Shown here piece after piece: positions 28,736 through 38,109 of a stretch of 64,000 nucleotides of DNA; position 1 is the stretch's first letter, and the number at the start of each line of letters is the position of its first letter. The DNA comes from Rhizobium giardinii bv. giardinii H152. GTDB lineage: Bacteria; Pseudomonadota; Alphaproteobacteria; Rhizobiales; Rhizobiaceae. Made by a program: the position numbers and the translations under genes. The notes beneath the pieces were generated by a model. It made no database searches. It saw only the letters and a program-made list of their open reading frames with translations, and was not told the origin of the DNA. The DNA is taken from NCBI RefSeq assembly GCF_000379605.1, contig NZ_KB902713.1, forward strand, positions 186,367 through 250,366, given 5' to 3'.

Positions 28736-29512
28736 TTACCGTAGAACCTTTGCAAAAGCGAGATCCGGTGACAGCGATGGAAAACTCGTCAGGACTGCGG
28801 GATCGTGGCCTGGAACGAGTATTCCGGACGGTCCTGAAAGCTCACGGAGAGTTCGGTATCCCTCCAGTACGTCGGCGTAATCGGCGAAAAGCGGAAAGAC
28901 GTCGTCATGCTCCAGATAGCGTTGAAAATGGAGGGCGTCCGATGCGATAACGACGACGTCATTGCCATCGTCCAGCCTCACGACCTGAAGGCCCCTAGAA
29001 TGACCACCGACGAGATGGATAGTGAGCCCCTCCATAATCTCGCCGTTCCCGTCGTGGAAGCACACCCTGCCGGAAAACGTCAGGCGGACCGCATCGACGA
29101 CGGCGTCCACTGCAAAGGGACGCCGAAGACGATCATGGCACATGCATCGTCCTGTACCGTAGGCCATCTCCCGATCCTGCAGGTGGAACAGGGCTTCGGG
29201 GAAGTCCGCAAGGTTTCCCGCGTGATCATAGTGAAGATGCGTGATGACGACGTCGGTAATGGACGATGCGGAAATCCCGAGCTGGCGAAGCGCCTCGACC
29301 GGATGGATCAACATGGTCCTCCCGCGCCTTTCCGCCTCCTGCGGGCTAAACCCGGTGTCAACCAGGATCAGACGTTCACCATGGCGGATCAACCAAACGA
29401 AATACTCGATCCTGCCCGGGGCGTCGTGGGGATCTCCTGCTTCCAGGCCGAGTTCGCCAGCGGGCCGAACCGCAGTGCCGTAATGTATCGCCAGGACTTT
29501 CCAGTCGGTCAA
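28736..29512 (-). CDS. Metallo-beta-lactamase-fold lactonase (AttM/AHL-lactonase-like)
   Basis: MBL-fold hydrolase of 258 aa. Dinuclear metal motif HLHYDHAGN, third His in VGGHSRGLQ, bridging Asp in VIASDALHF and last His in LVPGHDP match the AttM/AiiB N-acyl-homoserine lactonase group. Members also open gamma-butyrolactone and related lactones. It is the last gene of a three-gene leftward operon (MBL, zinc alcohol dehydrogenase, this gene), an order reminiscent of the Agrobacterium att genes in which a lactonase and an alcohol dehydrogenase process gamma-butyrolactone. A catabolic lactone role is more likely here than quorum quenching, though side activity on acyl-homoserine lactones is possible. 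Confidence 0.88.
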   Translation of the reverse strand: MTDWKVLAIHYGTAVRPAGELGLEAGDPHDAPGRIEYFVWLIRHGERLILVDTGFSPQEAERRGRTMLIHPVEALRQLGISASSITDVVITHLHYDHAGNLADFPEALFHLQDREMAYGTGRCMCHDRLRRPFAVDAVVDAVRLTFSGRVCFHDGNGEIMEGLTIHLVGGHSRGLQVVRLDDGNDVVVIASDALHFQRYLEHDDVFPLFADYADVLEGYRTLRELSGPSGILVPGHDPAVLTSFPSLSPDLAFAKVLR

Positions 29513-29533
29513 ATTCTCGCTCCTTCCGCAGGC

Positions 29534-30658
29534 TCAAGGAACCAGCAGATGCCGGATCACCTCGCCACGGTCTAACCGGTCGAAGGCCTCGTTGATTTCC
29601 TCAAGCGGGCCAGTGCTGGACAGCAGTCTCTCCACGGGCAACCGACCCTTGAGGAACAGATCGATATAGCGGGGAACATCGCGCGAAGGTACGCAGGACC
29701 CCATGTAGCTGCCTTTGATGACGCGTTCTTCCCCGACAAGAGGAAGCGGCGAGATCTCGAATTTGGTGTTCACGTTCGCCAGACCCGCTGTGGCCGTCGT
29801 GCCGCCGCGCCGCGTAATGCCATACGCGGTTTCGAACGCTTTGCTCGACCCTGCCATCTCGATGGCGTAGTCCACTCCCCCGCGGGTCGCTTCCTTGACC
29901 TCGCCGATGACATCCGGCGTGGTTGCCAGGAAGGTACGCGTCGCGCCCAACGCCTTAGCCAACTCAAGCTTCTCCGGCATCAAATCGATGGCGACGATCT
30001 CGCTTGCCCCGCTGGCCACCGCTCCGAGGACGGCCGACAAGCCCACGCCTCCCAGGCCGATGACGGCGACCGACTGTCCCGGCTTCACGCCACATGTATT
30101 TACGACGGCACCGACGCCTGTCATGACGGCGCATCCGAACAAGGCCGCCATGGTGACGTCCACGTCTTTGGTGATCTTGACGACCGAGTGCGCCGACACG
30201 ACCGCGTATTCCGAAAACGCCGATACGCCGCTGTGATGGTTGATATCGTAGCCCCGAAGACGGATATGCTTGCTACCGTTCAACAATGTCCCGGCGGCGT
30301 TTGCGCGATAGCCCGGTTCACAGAGGCTTGCGCGTCCTCCCGCGCAGTAATCGCAGTGTCCGCAGATGGGCAGGAACGACATCACGACGTGATCGCCAAC
30401 CTTCACTGTATCCACACCGGGTCCGATTTCTTCGACAATGCCGGACGCTTCATGCCCCAACGCGACAGGCAATGGGCGGGGGCGGTCGCCATTTATCGCG
30501 GACAGGTCGGAATGGCACACACCAGCGGCCTTGATCTTGACCAGGACCTCAAGATTGCCCGGAGGCGCCAGATCGACGGTCTCGACACTGAGAGGTCGCG
30601 AACTTGCATAGGGCTTCGGAAGCCCTGACTCTCGGAGAATGACTGATTTCATCTGCAT
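29534..30658 (-). CDS. Zinc-dependent alcohol dehydrogenase (MDR family)
   Basis: Medium-chain dehydrogenase of 374 aa. Catalytic zinc residues in GVCHSDLSAINGD and LGHEASGIVEEIG; structural zinc site CGHCDYCAGGRASLC; Rossmann motif GLGGVGLSAV followed by an acidic residue in IVAIDLMPEKL, pointing to NAD. The overall pattern is class III/aryl-alcohol dehydrogenase-like. Intergenic gaps of 12-21 bp tie it to both MBL hydrolase genes. Probably oxidises a hydroxy intermediate released by hydrolysis. Confidence 0.92.
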   Translation of the reverse strand: MQMKSVILRESGLPKPYASSRPLSVETVDLAPPGNLEVLVKIKAAGVCHSDLSAINGDRPRPLPVALGHEASGIVEEIGPGVDTVKVGDHVVMSFLPICGHCDYCAGGRASLCEPGYRANAAGTLLNGSKHIRLRGYDINHHSGVSAFSEYAVVSAHSVVKITKDVDVTMAALFGCAVMTGVGAVVNTCGVKPGQSVAVIGLGGVGLSAVLGAVASGASEIVAIDLMPEKLELAKALGATRTFLATTPDVIGEVKEATRGGVDYAIEMAGSSKAFETAYGITRRGGTTATAGLANVNTKFEISPLPLVGEERVIKGSYMGSCVPSRDVPRYIDLFLKGRLPVERLLSSTGPLEEINEAFDRLDRGEVIRHLLVP

Positions 30659-30670
30659 TGTCGCGTATTC

Positions 30671-31564
30671 CTATCTCGAGAGCATCTGCATGGCGGCGGG
30701 TACGTAGCGGAAGCCTTCCCGCTCCCGGGCGACGTTGCCGAGCCCGGGCCACGCAAAGTGATAGGACATCACGGGTATGCGGTCTGTCGCGAGCATATCC
30801 AGCACCCGTGTGCGCGACCGCGCCGAGAGCTTGGGATCGGTGTCGTACTTGAACTCCATCCACGGGCGTTCCATCAGCAGGATATGATGATGGGTCAGAT
30901 CGCCGAGGAAGCAGAGCCGATCGTTGCCCGACTGCATGAGGAAGCAGAAGTGGCCCAAGGTGTGGCCTGGAGCGTGCACTGCCTGCACGCCCGGCAGAAA
31001 CTCCTGACCGTCCACGAAATGCGTTATCCGATCACGGTGTGGGAGAAGGTTCCTCCGGGCATTTTCCACCTGGGCCTTGAACCCGTCATCAAGCTTGCCT
31101 CCGTCGGTCCAGTCATCGAAGTCGCTTTCGCTTATGAAGATCTCCGCGTTGGGAAAATTAAGCTTGCCGTCCTGATCGCAAAGTCCGCCGGTGTGGTCGA
31201 TGTGTGCGTGGGACAACACCACGGCATCGACTTCCAATGGGTCGATCCCTGCCTCCTGCATGCTCTTCAGCAGGCGACCGGTCGTCGGCCCGAAAATCTT
31301 CGACGTCCCCATCCCGGTGTCAAACAGGATAGTCTTTCCGTTGATTTTGACTAGGGGGATGTTCTGCTCGAGGGTTACCGACGAGCTGGACAGGAAGTTC
31401 CTGTCCAGCATTTCCGTCACCGTGGCCGCGTCGACCCCGAGGAAATTCTCCCGCGGGTCGCCCAATTCCAACGGTCCGTCCGAAAGTACCGTTATTTCGC
31501 CGCTTCCGAACTTGAACGGATAGAAATAGGGCAACTTAGTCTGATGCGCTTGGTCATTGAGCAC
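30671..31564 (-). CDS. Metallo-beta-lactamase-fold hydrolase, cytoplasmic
   Basis: MBL-fold hydrolase of 297 aa without signal peptide. Metal ligands: SHAHIDHTGG, APGHTLGHF, GDLTHHHIL and MSYHFAWPG. It belongs to the same group as the Tat-exported protein at 38110-39108: both begin the domain with VSDGPL-LGDP and share DTGMG, TGRL and FxTDPKLSxxSRxR. Substrate unknown; lactone or thioester hydrolysis is typical of the fold. First gene of its operon and directly behind the best dyad of the window. Confidence 0.88.
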   Translation of the reverse strand: MLNDQAHQTKLPYFYPFKFGSGEITVLSDGPLELGDPRENFLGVDAATVTEMLDRNFLSSSSVTLEQNIPLVKINGKTILFDTGMGTSKIFGPTTGRLLKSMQEAGIDPLEVDAVVLSHAHIDHTGGLCDQDGKLNFPNAEIFISESDFDDWTDGGKLDDGFKAQVENARRNLLPHRDRITHFVDGQEFLPGVQAVHAPGHTLGHFCFLMQSGNDRLCFLGDLTHHHILLMERPWMEFKYDTDPKLSARSRTRVLDMLATDRIPVMSYHFAWPGLGNVAREREGFRYVPAAMQMLSR

Positions 31565-31593
31565 GCCGCTTATCCTCCCAGATTGGCTGCACT

Positions 31594-31622
31594 ATTTGAC
31601 AGATTGTATGAAAATCTGTCAA
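31594..31622 (-). promoter_or_regulatory. Regulon operator-promoter, best-conserved dyad
   Basis: Perfect 10-bp inverted repeat TTGACAGATT (31596-31605), 7 bp, AATCTGTCAA (31613-31622). Leftward -35 TTGACA (31622-31617) and a weak -10 TCAAAT (31599-31594) at 17 bp. Stands 30 bp before the first hydrolase gene of the operon. Confidence 0.8.
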
Positions 31623-31649
31623 CACAATATTGGTGATTGTCTACGAAAG

Positions 31650-34166
31650 TCAGGAAACGACCGAGAGCATGTGACCCCTTGGCCTGCCGATGTTGAACTG
31701 TTCGATCTGCTGCATCAGCCTCTGGGTTTCCTTTGTGAGTCCCTGAGTGGCGGCGTGGGCTTGCTCGGCGATAGCAGCGTTTCGCTGGGTGCTGTCATCG
31801 ATCTCGCCAACGGCCTGGTTCACTTCGATAAGCGAAGCCGCCTGGTCCCTGCTCGCCGCAGCGATAAGCTCAACCCTTTCGGAAATTCCGGCAACATTCG
31901 ACGATATCGCAGTCAACACCCTGCCCGCCTCGTTCACCAATCGCGAACCCGAGGCGACTTCCTCGGTTGATCTTGCTATAAGTTCCTTGATTTCCTGAGC
32001 GGCTAGAGCCGACCGCTGGGCAAGTTCCCTGACTTCCTGGGCCACGACCGCGAAGCCCTGCCCCGCTTCTCCAGCTCTCGCGGCCTCGACACCGGCATTG
32101 AGTGCCAGGAGATTGGTCTGGAAGGCGATCTCGTCGATAACGCCGATGATTTGCGAAATGCGCCCGGAAGCCGCTTCTATACGGCCCATAGCGTCGACCG
32201 CGTTCGTGACCACTGAAGCAGACGCATCCGCGGCCTGCTTGGTTTCCTTTACAAGCAGGGCTGCGGCTTGCGCCTGCTCTGTCGACGAACGCACGGTCGC
32301 GGTGAGTTGATGAACCGCAGCCGCGGTCTCCTCCAACGACGCGGCTTGACGCTCGCTGCGGCGGGAGAGATCATCGGCGCCACTGCTGAGGTTGTCTGCA
32401 TTTTGCCGAATGAGCACGATGTTGCCGCGAAGTTCCGACATCGTCGCCTGCAAACGCAGCAACGAATTGTTGAAGTCCTTTCGCAACTGTTCCAGCCGCC
32501 CGGAGAACGGTTGATCGATCGTGCTCGAAACATCACCGTTGGATAACCTCTCCAGCCCAGCGGCAAGACTGTCGACGGCGTCGCCGATCTGTTTGTCGAT
32601 CTCGGCTTTCTCCGCCTCGTTGTGCCGCCGTTCAGCTTCGGAAGCCGACCGTTGACGATCCGCGTCGTTCTCGATCTCGATTTTCCTCGCGGCATTCTCC
32701 CTGAAGACACAGAGCGCCCGGGCCATTTCTCCGAGTTCATCAGCGCGCTCAGAACCGCCGATCTCGATGTCAAGGTCCCCTTCCGCCAAACGCCGCATGT
32801 CGTCGGTCAATCGGACGACGGGTTTCTTGAAAGTCGCAATCATCCCGAAGCCAGCGAGAAGTGCGACGAGGACGCCAGCAAATGTCGTGATGAGGCCAAT
32901 GCCATTCGCGTAAGCCGTCTCTTCAATGGCTCTTGCGCGCTGGGCGTCGGCAAACGTCGTGAGGTGGCCCCATATGGTGTTCAACTGGTCTGTCGTCTGC
33001 CTATATTGCGCACGCCTCACTTCCGAGATCTCGACGAGCTTCGCACTGTCCTGCGTCATACCCTCTACCGCCGGCGGCACCGTATTCTGGACTGCCTTAA
33101 AAAGGTCGAGGTCGGAAGCGGCACTCCAGATGTCCAATATCTCCTTCTTCGTTCTGTCAAAGTTCTGGACGAGCTGCGCGCGGTTTTGTTCGGTAGGGTC
33201 GGCTATGAAGCGCGCAAGGTTTATCCTGATGAGATAGCTGGAGTCCGAAAGTCTTCGGCTGCCGTCCAAGGCGCTGCTGATCTTCGCCAAACGTTGGTCG
33301 AGACCTGCGAACTCGACGATTGCTTTCTTTGTTTGCTGGTTCGCTACCGCGTTAATCGCGACGGAGATTTCCTTGAACGCGGACATTGCGGTGTCGAGGC
33401 CGACGGCGTTGTCCGATGCGGCGCCCTGCGACAGAAGTTGTGTTACGCTTTTCACCGCGCCATCGACCGAGCTCGACAGTTTTGTGGCGTCCGATGGCAA
33501 GGAAGCCCGCAGATTTCGGGCGCTCCGACGCAACTCGCCCACTTTGCCGCCCAAATATTTGAGTTTCAGCTCGGTCGTTCCGGCGGATTGGTAGCCCGCG
33601 GCAAGATCAAGGAAGAAGGTTGCATAGCCTGTCACCCTGTCGGCATCGCGCAACATCGATTTGGCGGCGCCCTCGGACTGCTCTCCGGACTTCCTCAACT
33701 CGTCAGCTAGCCTGAGCATTTCATTTTGCGACCAAACCAGCGATTCAGAATGATTGGCGATCGAGCTTACCAGTTGCTCTTCGCTTTCATGGACGCTCCA
33801 GAGAGAGTCAAAATTGTCCACCACGTCCCGCATGATCGCGTTTGCCGACCGGAGGCCTTCGCTTTCCCCCGTAGCTCCGGCATTCGTCACTAAAGCCTGC
33901 AGATGCGATTGCTGGGCGAGCAGGTCAGCCTTCACGCGATCGCGCCTTTCTTCCGACGCCTCGTCGAGAAACTCTCTCATCGAGGCGGAGACGTCACGGA
34001 AACCCGAGAGCACCTGCATCACCTGGCTTGAGGTTTCCAGGCGGCTTTGTAGGAGACCCGCGGCGTAGTGCCCCAAAAACCCCACCGCGCAAATGCTGAT
34101 TATGAAAGGCAGTACGAAAATGATTACTTTTGTCTGTAGCCGGAAACGGGACAACAGCCTGTCCAT
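31650..34166 (-). CDS. Methyl-accepting chemotaxis protein of the catabolic regulon
   Basis: Chemoreceptor of 838 aa. Membrane segments near residues 12-34 and 430-450 enclose a large helical periplasmic domain of about 390 residues; HAMP follows near 452-505, a second HAMP-like stretch near 545-590 and the signalling domain near 595-825 ([20 protein letters not shown]). The end (GHMLSVVS) lacks a CheR pentapeptide. The first chemoreceptor of this window is similar along its visible length. Its upstream region carries a variant of the regulon operator, so chemotaxis towards the substrate is probably induced together with its catabolism. Confidence 0.92.
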   Translation of the reverse strand: MDRLLSRFRLQTKVIIFVLPFIISICAVGFLGHYAAGLLQSRLETSSQVMQVLSGFRDVSASMREFLDEASEERRDRVKADLLAQQSHLQALVTNAGATGESEGLRSANAIMRDVVDNFDSLWSVHESEEQLVSSIANHSESLVWSQNEMLRLADELRKSGEQSEGAAKSMLRDADRVTGYATFFLDLAAGYQSAGTTELKLKYLGGKVGELRRSARNLRASLPSDATKLSSSVDGAVKSVTQLLSQGAASDNAVGLDTAMSAFKEISVAINAVANQQTKKAIVEFAGLDQRLAKISSALDGSRRLSDSSYLIRINLARFIADPTEQNRAQLVQNFDRTKKEILDIWSAASDLDLFKAVQNTVPPAVEGMTQDSAKLVEISEVRRAQYRQTTDQLNTIWGHLTTFADAQRARAIEETAYANGIGLITTFAGVLVALLAGFGMIATFKKPVVRLTDDMRRLAEGDLDIEIGGSERADELGEMARALCVFRENAARKIEIENDADRQRSASEAERRHNEAEKAEIDKQIGDAVDSLAAGLERLSNGDVSSTIDQPFSGRLEQLRKDFNNSLLRLQATMSELRGNIVLIRQNADNLSSGADDLSRRSERQAASLEETAAAVHQLTATVRSSTEQAQAAALLVKETKQAADASASVVTNAVDAMGRIEAASGRISQIIGVIDEIAFQTNLLALNAGVEAARAGEAGQGFAVVAQEVRELAQRSALAAQEIKELIARSTEEVASGSRLVNEAGRVLTAISSNVAGISERVELIAAASRDQAASLIEVNQAVGEIDDSTQRNAAIAEQAHAATQGLTKETQRLMQQIEQFNIGRPRGHMLSVVS

Positions 34167-34279
34167 TGTGGTCGATCCTTGTCCATAGGCGGTGAAGAAA
34201 CTTCATCAATCGGGATCCGCCTCCGATGGAAGCATCGAATCATCAATGACGACACGAGGCTGCGCGACTGAGGATTGTC

Positions 34280-34296
34280 TGTCAACAGATTGTCTG
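34280..34296 (-). promoter_or_regulatory. Variant operator upstream of the regulon chemoreceptor
   Basis: Contains the core CAGATTGTCTG (34286-34296) seen in other sites, next to a leftward TTGACA (34285-34280) that could be a -35 box. The outer arms are not symmetrical. It lies 114-130 bp before the chemoreceptor start. The rest of 34167-34620 shows no gene; only a GAGGAAG site just before 34621 stands out. Confidence 0.5.
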
Positions 34297-34620
34297 ATAA
34301 AGCATGTTAAGGTTTGTCAAATTGTCTCACGAACTTGCGGAGGAATAACTCCAGAACCGGCGCTGCCGCAGCGGCACAACTTTCACCGCTGACATCGATC
34401 AAACCGCGATGTCCTTGTTTTCAGTGGAAAGCGGTGGCCATGTGAAGGCTGCGAACATGTCGTGGTCGTCGTCGGGACGGCGCCCTTGGTGAACAAACGG
34501 GCCTTCCTTTTCATGGATGGGCGGCTCCGCGGATGACGCCGACATCACCAGCTTTCCCAATATGCATATCGAGATGCCGATCTGGGAAAGGTAAGTATTG
34601 AGATTGAGGAAGCAGAGAAG

Positions 34621-37065
34621 ATGACTGATACGAGAGCATTGCTCGATAATATGACCTTGGCCGAGCAGGTCTCGCTACTTTCCGGCGATACGTTCTGGTC
34701 TTTACCGCCCATCGACCGCCTAGGGATAGGGAGATTGCGCTTGACCGACGGCCCCAACGGCGCCCGCGGGGCGGGGTCTTTTGTCGGGGGTGTGACCGCA
34801 GCGGCTTTCCCGGTAGGCATTGCCATCGGAGCGAGTTGGAACCCGGACCTAGCCAGGGAAATCGGCAGTGCGCTAGCTGACGAGGTTCTTTCAAAAAGTG
34901 CCCATGTCTCGTTGGCGCCGACCGTTAACATCCAGCGCAGCGTCACAAACGGCCGCAACTTTGAGTGCTTCTCTGAGGATCCGATACTGACGGCGAATCT
35001 TGCCGTAGGCTATATCGAAGGTCTGCAGTCCAAGAAAATCGGTGCCACGATAAAACATTTCGTCGGCAACGAGTCCGAGATCGAACGTACAACCATCTCT
35101 TCAGATATCGATGAACGCACTCTGCGCGAAGTCTACCTAATACCCTTTGAGGCGGCGGTGAAGCGGGCAAAGGTCTGGGCCGTGATGTCTTCGTATAACA
35201 AACTAAACGGTACTTACACGGCGGAAAGCCACTGGCTGTTGAACGAGGTTCTGCGCGGCGACTGGGGTTTTGACGGCGTGGTGATGTCGGACTGGTTCGG
35301 CTCGCGTTCGACCGCACCCACCGTGAATGCGGGGCTGGATCTGGAGATGCCGGGCCCGACCCGCGACCGCGGCTCCAAGCTTCTGGCCGCAGTCGAAGCG
35401 GGCGAGGTAAGTGTCGAGACCATCCGCGCCTGTGTGCACAATATCCTGACCCTGATGGAACGCACCGGCGCAATCAACGATCATCGCGAGTTTAAGGAGT
35501 ACGCCATTAATCGGCCGGAACATAGGGCACTCATCAGGCGCGCGGGAGCGGAAAGCGCAGTTCTGCTACAGAATGATGGCATCCTGCCATTGGCTCAGCA
35601 AGGTACTGTCGCCATCATTGGACCCAATGCCAAGATCGCGCAGGTTATGGGAGGCGGCTCGGCGCAGTTGAACCCCCACTATGTCGTCAGTCCGTGGCAG
35701 GGGCTGGCGGACGCCCTGGGTGAGGAGAACGTGTTCTACGCTCAGGGTTGCAGCAATTATCGGTTTCAGCCACTGATAGAAAACCCGACAACCTTCGAAT
35801 TTTTCCAAGAAAGGGAGCTTGCTGGCGAGCCGGTGAAGGTTGTCGAGGAACCGTCGAGCCTCGGTGTATGGTTGCCCCCCGTGGCCGGGGGCCTAGTCGA
35901 TCCGCATCGCTTTTCCGCCCGAATGCGCACCGTCTTCACAGCCTCAGAAGCCGGCGTCTATCGCGTCGGCCTGACCTCGGCCGGGCTTGGCCGGGTCTAT
36001 GTGGACGGCAGGCTTGTGGTGGACGCCTGGGCTTCCTGGACACGTGGTACCACATTCTTTGAAGAAGGCTGCGAGGAGGTCGTGGGTGAAATCACGCTCG
36101 AAGCCGGCCGTACATACGAGGTCGTCGCCGAGTACGCCCGGCACGATCACGTCAACCTCTATATCGCCGCAATTCGGGTAGGAATAGGCAGGTTTTCGGC
36201 CGAAGCGGAGATTGCCGAGGCAGCAGCCGTCGCCGCGAAGGCTGATCATGCGGTAGTCTTCGTGGGCAGAACGGGCGACTGGGATACCGAGGGCTCCGAT
36301 CTCCGCGGCATTGCACTTCCTGGTCTGCAGGACCAGCTTGTTGAGGCGGTAATTGCGGCCAATCCGAACACGATTGTCGTCCTACAAACCGGTGGACCGG
36401 TGGAAATGCCCTGGCTTTCCGGTGCTCGTGCAGTACTGCAATGCTGGTATCCCGGCCAGGAGGCTGGCAACGCGATCGCCGATGTGCTCCTCGGCAAGGC
36501 CGAGCCCTCGGGCCGACTGGCACAGACCTTCCCCGTGCACTGGGCTGACAATCCCACACATACCGAGGATGACGCGGTCTATCCAGGCAAGGATGGCCAT
36601 GTGCGATATGACGAAGGTGTGTTCGTTGGATATCGGCACTACGATCACCAGGGCATTAAGCCGCTGTTCCCCTTCGGTCATGGTCTCGGTTATTCAAGCT
36701 TTGCGATGTCAGACCTGACTGTCGGGCTGCCGGATGCTGCCGGCGCGGTGACAGTGACACTGGGATTGACCAACGTCAGCGAGCGGCCAGGTTCGGCAGT
36801 GGTGCAAATCTATGTCGGCGATGTTGAAGCATCTGTACCCAGACCGGTCAAAGAACTGAAAGCCTTCTCGAAAATCGCCCTGGAACCCGGTGAGAAACGA
36901 AGGCTCAGTTTCATTCTTGACGCCCGAACATTTGCCTTCTTCGACACGACCGAGCGGTGCTGGCGGATAGAGACGGGGGAATTTGCAGTTATGGCTGGGT
37001 TCTCGGCCACCGACATCCGTTTGAGTGGAAATGTCACGCAAAAGGGCGCGGTCTTGTCGCTCTAA
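34621..37065 (+). CDS. Glycoside hydrolase family 3 beta-glucosidase with PA14 insert
   Basis: Cytoplasmic-type GH3 enzyme of 814 aa, preceded by GAGGAAG. The N-terminal catalytic barrel has LTDGPNGARG, NIQRSVTNGRNFECFSEDP, IKHFVGNESE and GVVMSDWFGS, in which Asp224 is the predicted nucleophile. The C-terminal half contains a PA14 carbohydrate-binding insert (about 420-540, SAGLGRVYVDGRLVVDAW), the second GH3 domain and a terminal FnIII-like domain. Length and layout match the Agrobacterium coniferin-active beta-glucosidase Cbg1 (about 818 aa), so a plant aryl-glucoside is a reasonable guess. No signal peptide. It follows the regulon chemoreceptor divergently, without a clear dyad of its own. 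Confidence 0.92.
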   Translation: MTDTRALLDNMTLAEQVSLLSGDTFWSLPPIDRLGIGRLRLTDGPNGARGAGSFVGGVTAAAFPVGIAIGASWNPDLAREIGSALADEVLSKSAHVSLAPTVNIQRSVTNGRNFECFSEDPILTANLAVGYIEGLQSKKIGATIKHFVGNESEIERTTISSDIDERTLREVYLIPFEAAVKRAKVWAVMSSYNKLNGTYTAESHWLLNEVLRGDWGFDGVVMSDWFGSRSTAPTVNAGLDLEMPGPTRDRGSKLLAAVEAGEVSVETIRACVHNILTLMERTGAINDHREFKEYAINRPEHRALIRRAGAESAVLLQNDGILPLAQQGTVAIIGPNAKIAQVMGGGSAQLNPHYVVSPWQGLADALGEENVFYAQGCSNYRFQPLIENPTTFEFFQERELAGEPVKVVEEPSSLGVWLPPVAGGLVDPHRFSARMRTVFTASEAGVYRVGLTSAGLGRVYVDGRLVVDAWASWTRGTTFFEEGCEEVVGEITLEAGRTYEVVAEYARHDHVNLYIAAIRVGIGRFSAEAEIAEAAAVAAKADHAVVFVGRTGDWDTEGSDLRGIALPGLQDQLVEAVIAANPNTIVVLQTGGPVEMPWLSGARAVLQCWYPGQEAGNAIADVLLGKAEPSGRLAQTFPVHWADNPTHTEDDAVYPGKDGHVRYDEGVFVGYRHYDHQGIKPLFPFGHGLGYSSFAMSDLTVGLPDAAGAVTVTLGLTNVSERPGSAVVQIYVGDVEASVPRPVKELKAFSKIALEPGEKRRLSFILDARTFAFFDTTERCWRIETGEFAVMAGFSATDIRLSGNVTQKGAVLSL

Positions 37066-37674
37066 TCGTGCAGAGAATCAAAGACTACGTTTGGTGGTGG
37101 TTGAGTCCGAAAAAGAGCGCAGTGGCGGTGAAGCTCGGTGAGTGAGTGAAAGAATGGCTCAAGACGGGCGATATTGTCATCGACAGGAACGATATCGACC
37201 TTCATAGGCGGCGAAGATGGTGTCGGAAGCGTTGGCGGACACGTTCGCGACAGCGTCGGTCCTGCGCTTTTTTTGATGCCTTTCGCAGTCTCTCGAACTG
37301 AGCTCACGCTGTCGCGAGATCGGAATCGTCAATCGTATCGAGCCGAGCTGCCACATTCTCGTGCAGTTCGGCTCGACCGATCTCCTTCAGGACATATGTA
37401 TCGAGCAGAAATTTCAAGCTTAGTCATCCAGCGCGCTAAGATCGGGAGCACCGATCGACCCGAGCGATATCGTATCCACCGGTGCGAAGACTACGGGGGG
37501 CAGCAAAGTTGGATCTCGATGGCCCAACCCTGATCATTCCTGGCAATGCGAAATCTTGTTTTCGGACGCGGAGCCACGGACAGACGCCGTCGCTCTGTGC
37601 GGAAACTTGAGCCTGCAACCCTTTCCAGGTATTTATCGGTCGAGAGCGCAAAATTACAGGCACAGGATGCGGCG
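37066..37674. other. Intergenic stretch without a supported gene
   Basis: About 600 bp after the beta-glucosidase. The frame of the next gene is open from 37546, but its conserved part begins only after 37675. Nothing else is recognisable; a T-rich stretch near 37269 has no clear stem before it. Confidence 0.4.
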
Positions 37675-37956
37675 ATGCTGAAAACCGACACCCGCCAAGC
37701 AAATTGGCGCCGTGCTAATCCAGCGAAATATGATGCTCATCTTGCTGTACAGCGAGCCGTAAAGGCAGGCGAGCTGGAAAAGCAAACATGTGAGGTCTGC
37801 GGGATTGAAATGGTCGACGCCCATCATGATCAATACGACGACCCTTTAAAGGTGCGCTGGTTATGCCGACGGCATCACACAAGGCTTCACCACTACGGCG
37901 AGGATATGTTTCCGATCAGGAATGGCCTTTCGGTGCGGTCCGCCGATCGCTCTTGA
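37675..37956 (+). CDS. Small HNH-nuclease-like zinc protein
   Basis: About 93 aa from ATG 37675 (frame open from 37546). The zinc/HNH-like core reads CEVCGIEMVDAHHDQYDDP and WLCRRHHTRLHH, as in short phage- or plasmid-borne HNH-like proteins of the form NPxKYxAHLAVQRAVKxGxL. The usual catalytic context is shortened, so DNA cleavage is not certain. No ribosome-binding site is convincing. It stands alone between unrelated genes and may be a mobile-element relic. Confidence 0.6.
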   Translation: MLKTDTRQANWRRANPAKYDAHLAVQRAVKAGELEKQTCEVCGIEMVDAHHDQYDDPLKVRWLCRRHHTRLHHYGEDMFPIRNGLSVRSADRS

Positions 37957-38109
37957 TTTCAGGTGGCGTTCCCGCGTGACTTGATGCCTAGCAACGCGAT
38001 GAAGGCGCACACTGCTTGTTGCGTAACTTTCGCCATGTGATGATTTCGTTCGACTGCCCTCCGGATAGGATTGACGCGAAGGCATTGCCCTCGCGCCCTT
38101 CTCTACCAC

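Noticed and set aside
28736..29512. A dedicated quorum-quenching operon
   Set aside because: The lactonase is embedded in a catabolic operon with an alcohol dehydrogenase and no LuxR or LuxI gene is in the window; a metabolic lactonase is the simpler reading.
37546..37674. N-terminal extension of the HNH-like protein from 37546
   Set aside because: The first 43 residues are Arg-rich and do not resemble the family; ATG 37675 lies just before the conserved part.
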